Of a DNA stretch of 16,356 bases, positions 13,874 through 16,356 are shown one piece after another (within the stretch, counting starts at the first letter, position 1; each line of letters begins with the position of its first letter). The notes below the pieces were generated by a model that did no database searches, was not told the DNA's origin, and was given only the letters and a program-made list of their open reading frames with translations. The position numbers were made by a program, and so were the translations under genes. Origin of the DNA: Thiohalospira sp051745535 (GTDB taxonomy: Bacteria > Pseudomonadota > Gammaproteobacteria > Thiohalospirales > Thiohalospiraceae); NCBI GenBank assembly GCA_051745535.1, contig JBNJED010000021.1:1-16356 (forward strand), given 5' to 3'.

Positions 13874-15031
13874 CTAGCGGAAGAGCAGGACGACGTTGTC
13901 CACCAGCCGGGTCCAGAGGCTGCCCTCCTCGACCCCCTCCAGGGCCCGGAGCGGGCGCTCTTCCAGCGGCTCGCCGTCGAACTCGATGTGCAGGGTCCCG
14001 TATTCCGCGCCGGCGTCGGCCGGCGCCATGATGGGCCGGTCCAGGCTCATGGAGGCATCCAGGGCGTCGTAGCGCCCGCGCGGGATGGTCACCCACAGGG
14101 TCTCCTCGATGCCCAGAGGTAGGTTCTCGCTCTTGCCCTTCCAGACGCGGGAGTCGGTCAGGGCCTCGCCGGCCTCGTAGAGCTTGTGGGTGGCGAAGAA
14201 GCGGAAGCCGTAATTCAGGAGTTTGTCGGTTTCCCGGGCGCGCTCCTCTTCACCGTCGGTATCCATGACTACCGATACCAGTCGCATGTCATCGCGCTTG
14301 GCGGAGGCGGTGAGGCTGTAGCCGGCGCTCTCGGTATGGCCGGTCTTGAGGCCGTCCACGTGGGGATTGCGCCAGAGCAGCTTGTTCCGGTTGTACTGGG
14401 TGATGCCGTTGTAGGTGTACTTGCGCTCACTGTACCAGTCGTAGCGGTCGGGGAAGTCATTCACTAGCGCGCGTGCCAGCGTTGCCATGTCCCGGGCGGT
14501 GGTGTAGTGGTCCTCGTCGGGCATGCCGGTAGCGTTGACGAACTGGGTGTCGTCCATGCCCAGTCGCTCGGCGTGGCCGTTCATCATGCCGGCGAAGGCC
14601 TCTTCCGAGCCGCCCACGTGTTCGGCCAGCGCCACGCTGGCGTCGTTGCCGGACTGGATGATCATGCCCATGAGGAGCTCTTCCACCGTCACCCGGCTGC
14701 CCACCTCGATGAACATCCGCGACCCGGGCATGCGCCACGCCTTCTCGCTGATCCGGACCTCCTCGTCCAGGGCGATGTTGTCGGATTCCAGCTCGTTGAA
14801 GACCACATAGGCGGTCATCATCTTGGTGAGGCTCGCCGGCTCCATGCGCTGCTCGGCGTTGTGCTCGGTGATGATGTGGCCGCTCTGGAAGTCCTGCAGG
14901 ATCCAGGCGCCGGCCTCCACTTCGGGGGGCGCCGGGACCATGGAGGGCGGGGCCGCCAGGGTCGGCGTCAGCCACGCCGTGAGCAGTAGGAGGGTGGCCA
15001 GGAGCGGGAAGCGGGCAGGGCGTCGATGCAT
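13874..15031 (-). CDS. dacA: D-alanyl-D-alanine carboxypeptidase (penicillin-binding protein 5/6 family)
   Basis: This periplasmic DD-carboxypeptidase removes the terminal D-alanine from peptidoglycan pentapeptides. The 385-residue product has a signal peptide (hydrophobic LLATLLLLTAWLTPTLAA, about residues 10-27) and the three penicillin-binding motifs: S67-L-T-K70, S127-G-N129 and K229-T-G231. It also has the C-terminal beta-rich PBP5-like domain (about 285-365) and a final amphipathic helix (LWTRLVDNVVLLFR) that would anchor it to the inner membrane. The ATG at 15031 lacks a strong Shine-Dalgarno but gives the only in-frame signal peptide. It follows rlpA after 86 bases, a gap holding a likely promoter, and leads the run dacA-dat-ybeD-lipB-lipA-ydcF-like. 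Tetrapeptides made here are donors for the L,D-transpeptidase encoded nearby. Confidence 0.96.
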   Translation of the reverse strand: MHRRPARFPLLATLLLLTAWLTPTLAAPPSMVPAPPEVEAGAWILQDFQSGHIITEHNAEQRMEPASLTKMMTAYVVFNELESDNIALDEEVRISEKAWRMPGSRMFIEVGSRVTVEELLMGMIIQSGNDASVALAEHVGGSEEAFAGMMNGHAERLGMDDTQFVNATGMPDEDHYTTARDMATLARALVNDFPDRYDWYSERKYTYNGITQYNRNKLLWRNPHVDGLKTGHTESAGYSLTASAKRDDMRLVSVVMDTDGEEERARETDKLLNYGFRFFATHKLYEAGEALTDSRVWKGKSENLPLGIEETLWVTIPRGRYDALDASMSLDRPIMAPADAGAEYGTLHIEFDGEPLEERPLRALEGVEEGSLWTRLVDNVVLLFR

Positions 15032-15083
15032 GGTGTGCTCGGTGTCGGTGATGGTTGCCGGTTATCCGGAAGGTTCCCTGAAC

Positions 15084-15089
15084 ATTCTA
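15084..15089 (-). promoter_or_regulatory. likely -10 box upstream of dacA
   Basis: TAGAAT on the minus strand is one base from the consensus and lies in the only sizeable gap (86 bases) of this minus-strand cluster. Transcription would begin near 15077, leaving about 46 bases of leader before the dacA ATG. The -35 position (TACTGT, 15112-15107) is a poor match. The same hexamer occurs before amgK. Confidence 0.45.
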
Positions 15090-15117
15090 CCTGCTGGAGG
15101 CGAGGGACAGTAGACGG

Positions 15118-15972
15118 CTAGCGTGCCTGGATGATGACCGGTGACAGGCCAAGATCGGCGATCCGTTGCTCGATCTGTCGGGCCCGTTTGCGGTCGCTTA
15201 CCGGGCCGACCTGGACCCGGTGAACGCCGGCCTCTTCCCGGACCGCCACCGGACCGATCCCTTCGGCGGCCTCCAGGCGGCGGCGCAGGCTGGAGGCATT
15301 GCCCGCCTCGCGAAAGGCGCCCACCTGGAGGTAGACCGGTCCCGGCCCGCTGCGTTCCCCGTCTGCTCCGGCGTCTTCTTCCATTACTTCCATGACCTGG
15401 TCCCGGTCGGCGCCGGTGGTCTCGCCTTGGCCGCTCTCCCGCTCCGTCTCTTCCTCCGGCTTCAGGGCCCGGACCTCCACGGGGGCGGTGCCGGTATCGT
15501 AGACCCCCAGGCGACGGGCGGCGGCATAGGAGAGGTCGATGATCCGGCCCTCGTGGAAGGGGCCGCGGTCGTTGACCTTCACCACCAGGGAGCGGTCGTT
15601 GTCGAGGTTGGTCACCTCCACGTAGGTCGGCAGTGGCAGCTCCTTGTGCGCTGCGGTCAGGGCGAACATGTCGTAGGGCTCACCGCTGGAGGTGCGCTGG
15701 CCGTGGAACTTGGTGCCGTACCAGGAGGCGTGCCCGCGCTCCCGGTAGCCGTCACTGGAGTCCATGACGCGGTAGGTCTCACCGAAGACCTCGTAGGAGT
15801 CGGGGTTGCCGTAGCGGCTGGGCGGTTCGGCCCGCGGCACCGGCTCGGGGACGTCGGACACGTCCACGGCCTCCGGCGGTGGGCCATCACCGGGTTCGGT
15901 GGGCAGCGAGCCGCAGGCATGGAGGAGGGGAAGGGCGGCCAGGCCGGCCGCCAGCCGGGTGGCGGTGTTCAC
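15118..15972 (-). CDS. rlpA: septal-ring lytic transglycosylase RlpA family lipoprotein with SPOR domain
   Basis: RlpA proteins are outer-membrane lipoproteins located at division sites; the Pseudomonas enzyme cleaves peptidoglycan strands lacking stem peptides. The 284-residue product has a lipobox LLHAC with the lipidated cysteine at C20, a double-psi beta-barrel domain (about 80-168: GHASWYGTKFHGQRTSSGEPYD, LTAAHKELPLP, VVKVNDRGPFHEGRIIDLSYAAA), an acidic linker and a C-terminal SPOR domain (about 210-283). E98, H109 and D135 have the same spacing as the residues essential in the Pseudomonas enzyme, so it is probably catalytic, unlike E. coli RlpA. The start is a GTG overlapping the mltB stop as GTGA. 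Denuded glycans come from amidases, which are not encoded in this window. Confidence 0.95.
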   Translation of the reverse strand: MNTATRLAAGLAALPLLHACGSLPTEPGDGPPPEAVDVSDVPEPVPRAEPPSRYGNPDSYEVFGETYRVMDSSDGYRERGHASWYGTKFHGQRTSSGEPYDMFALTAAHKELPLPTYVEVTNLDNDRSLVVKVNDRGPFHEGRIIDLSYAAARRLGVYDTGTAPVEVRALKPEEETERESGQGETTGADRDQVMEVMEEDAGADGERSGPGPVYLQVGAFREAGNASSLRRRLEAAEGIGPVAVREEAGVHRVQVGPVSDRKRARQIEQRIADLGLSPVIIQAR

Positions 15973-16355
15973 CCGTCGACCTCCTCCCGAACGGCCTCCC
16001 CGAGCTGGTGGATCGCCATGGCGTAGAGCTCGCTGTGGTTGTAGCGGGTGATGGCGTAGAAGTTGCCGAAGGCGAGCCAGTGATCGTGGCCCTCCTCCTG
16101 TTCCAGGCGGATCACGGCCGCCTCGCGATCGCCGTCCAGACCGTCGAGATCCAGCCCCCGGTCGCGCAACTCGTCGACGGTAAAGGAGGGCTTGACCCCC
16201 TCGTCGGCGAGCTCCTTCAGCGGTACATCGGTATCGCCGGGGAGGCGGTGGAGGAGCGGCTCGCCCGCCTCCCAGCCGTGGTCGGCGATGTAGCTTGCCA
16301 CCGAGCCGATGGCGTCGGGCCAGCTCTCCCAGAGGTCGCGACGGCCGTCGCCGTC
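15969..16355 (-). CDS. mltB: membrane-bound lytic murein transglycosylase B MltB (C-terminal part; gene continues beyond the window)
   Basis: Only the last 129 residues are present, with the start beyond the right edge. MltB cleaves the MurNAc-GlcNAc bond of peptidoglycan, leaving 1,6-anhydro-MurNAc. The visible part has the family's DGDGRRDLWESWPDAIGSVA followed by SYIADHGW at its start, which corresponds to the DGDGxxDLW...DAIGSVANY block, and ends with GNFYAITRYNHSELYAMAIHQLGEAV, the typical C-terminal block. The catalytic glutamate lies in the missing part. The stop overlaps the rlpA GTG, and the mltB-rlpA-dacA order is conserved in gammaproteobacteria. Its product is the substrate pool that AmgK and MurU recycle. 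Confidence 0.95.
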   Translation of the reverse strand, partial: DGDGRRDLWESWPDAIGSVASYIADHGWEAGEPLLHRLPGDTDVPLKELADEGVKPSFTVDELRDRGLDLDGLDGDREAAVIRLEQEEGHDHWLAFGNFYAITRYNHSELYAMAIHQLGEAVREEVDG

Positions 16356-16356
16356 G

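Noticed and set aside
1..16356. CRISPR arrays, tRNA or rRNA genes, complete insertion sequences, toxin-antitoxin or defence genes
   Set aside because: I saw no regularly spaced repeats, cloverleaf-type sequences, transposase motifs beyond the uncertain left-edge fragment, or small gene pairs of that kind.

Overview
The window is high-GC (about 70% by eye) bacterial chromosome, almost fully coding, and reads as housekeeping DNA of a gammaproteobacterium. The rlpA-dacA-ybeD-lipB-lipA order and the lptD-surA-pdxA-rsmA order are both typical of that class. Strongly acidic proteins, the aspartate/glutamate tracts, the high GC and a D-amino-acid transaminase inserted after dacA suggest a halophile of the Ectothiorhodospiraceae type (Halorhodospira or Thiohalospira relatives). 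This assignment is inference from composition and gene order only.

Layout. (1) Positions 1-184: a lower-GC edge (first ~110 bases about half G+C) with a possible 5' fragment of a minus-strand gene, then a short spacer. (2) 185-5517, minus strand: lptD, surA, pdxA and rsmA, tightly packed with 4-base stop/start overlaps or gaps under 10 bases. They cover LPS export, outer-membrane protein folding, vitamin B6 synthesis and 16S rRNA dimethylation. (3) 5518-5691: a divergent promoter region. (4) 5692-7836, plus strand: amgK, murU and an unrecognised 153-residue protein, the first two forming the cell-wall sugar recycling route that bypasses MurA/MurB; a strong hairpin terminator follows. (5) 7923-10330, plus strand: a secreted TPR protein and an L,D-transpeptidase, overlapping by 4 bases, both ending in a similar NTF2/SnoaL-like domain. 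(6) 10347-16356, minus strand, read from the right end: mltB (5' part outside the window), rlpA, dacA, dat, ybeD, lipB, lipA and a YdcF/ElyC-like (DUF218) membrane protein.

Envelope functions dominate: MltB and RlpA cleave glycan strands, DacA trims stem peptides, AmgK/MurU recycle sugars, an L,D-transpeptidase re-links stem peptides or anchors proteins, Dat handles D-alanine/D-glutamate, LptD/SurA build the outer membrane, and the DUF218 protein may touch envelope carriers. The lipoate genes, pdxA and rsmA are the passengers.

I see no CRISPR array, tRNA, rRNA, phage or complete insertion sequence. No new defence or mobile system is evident. The best leads are the paired TPR/L,D-transpeptidase genes with duplicated C-terminal domains, the small protein coupled to murU, the composition break at the left edge, and an apparently leaderless amgK.
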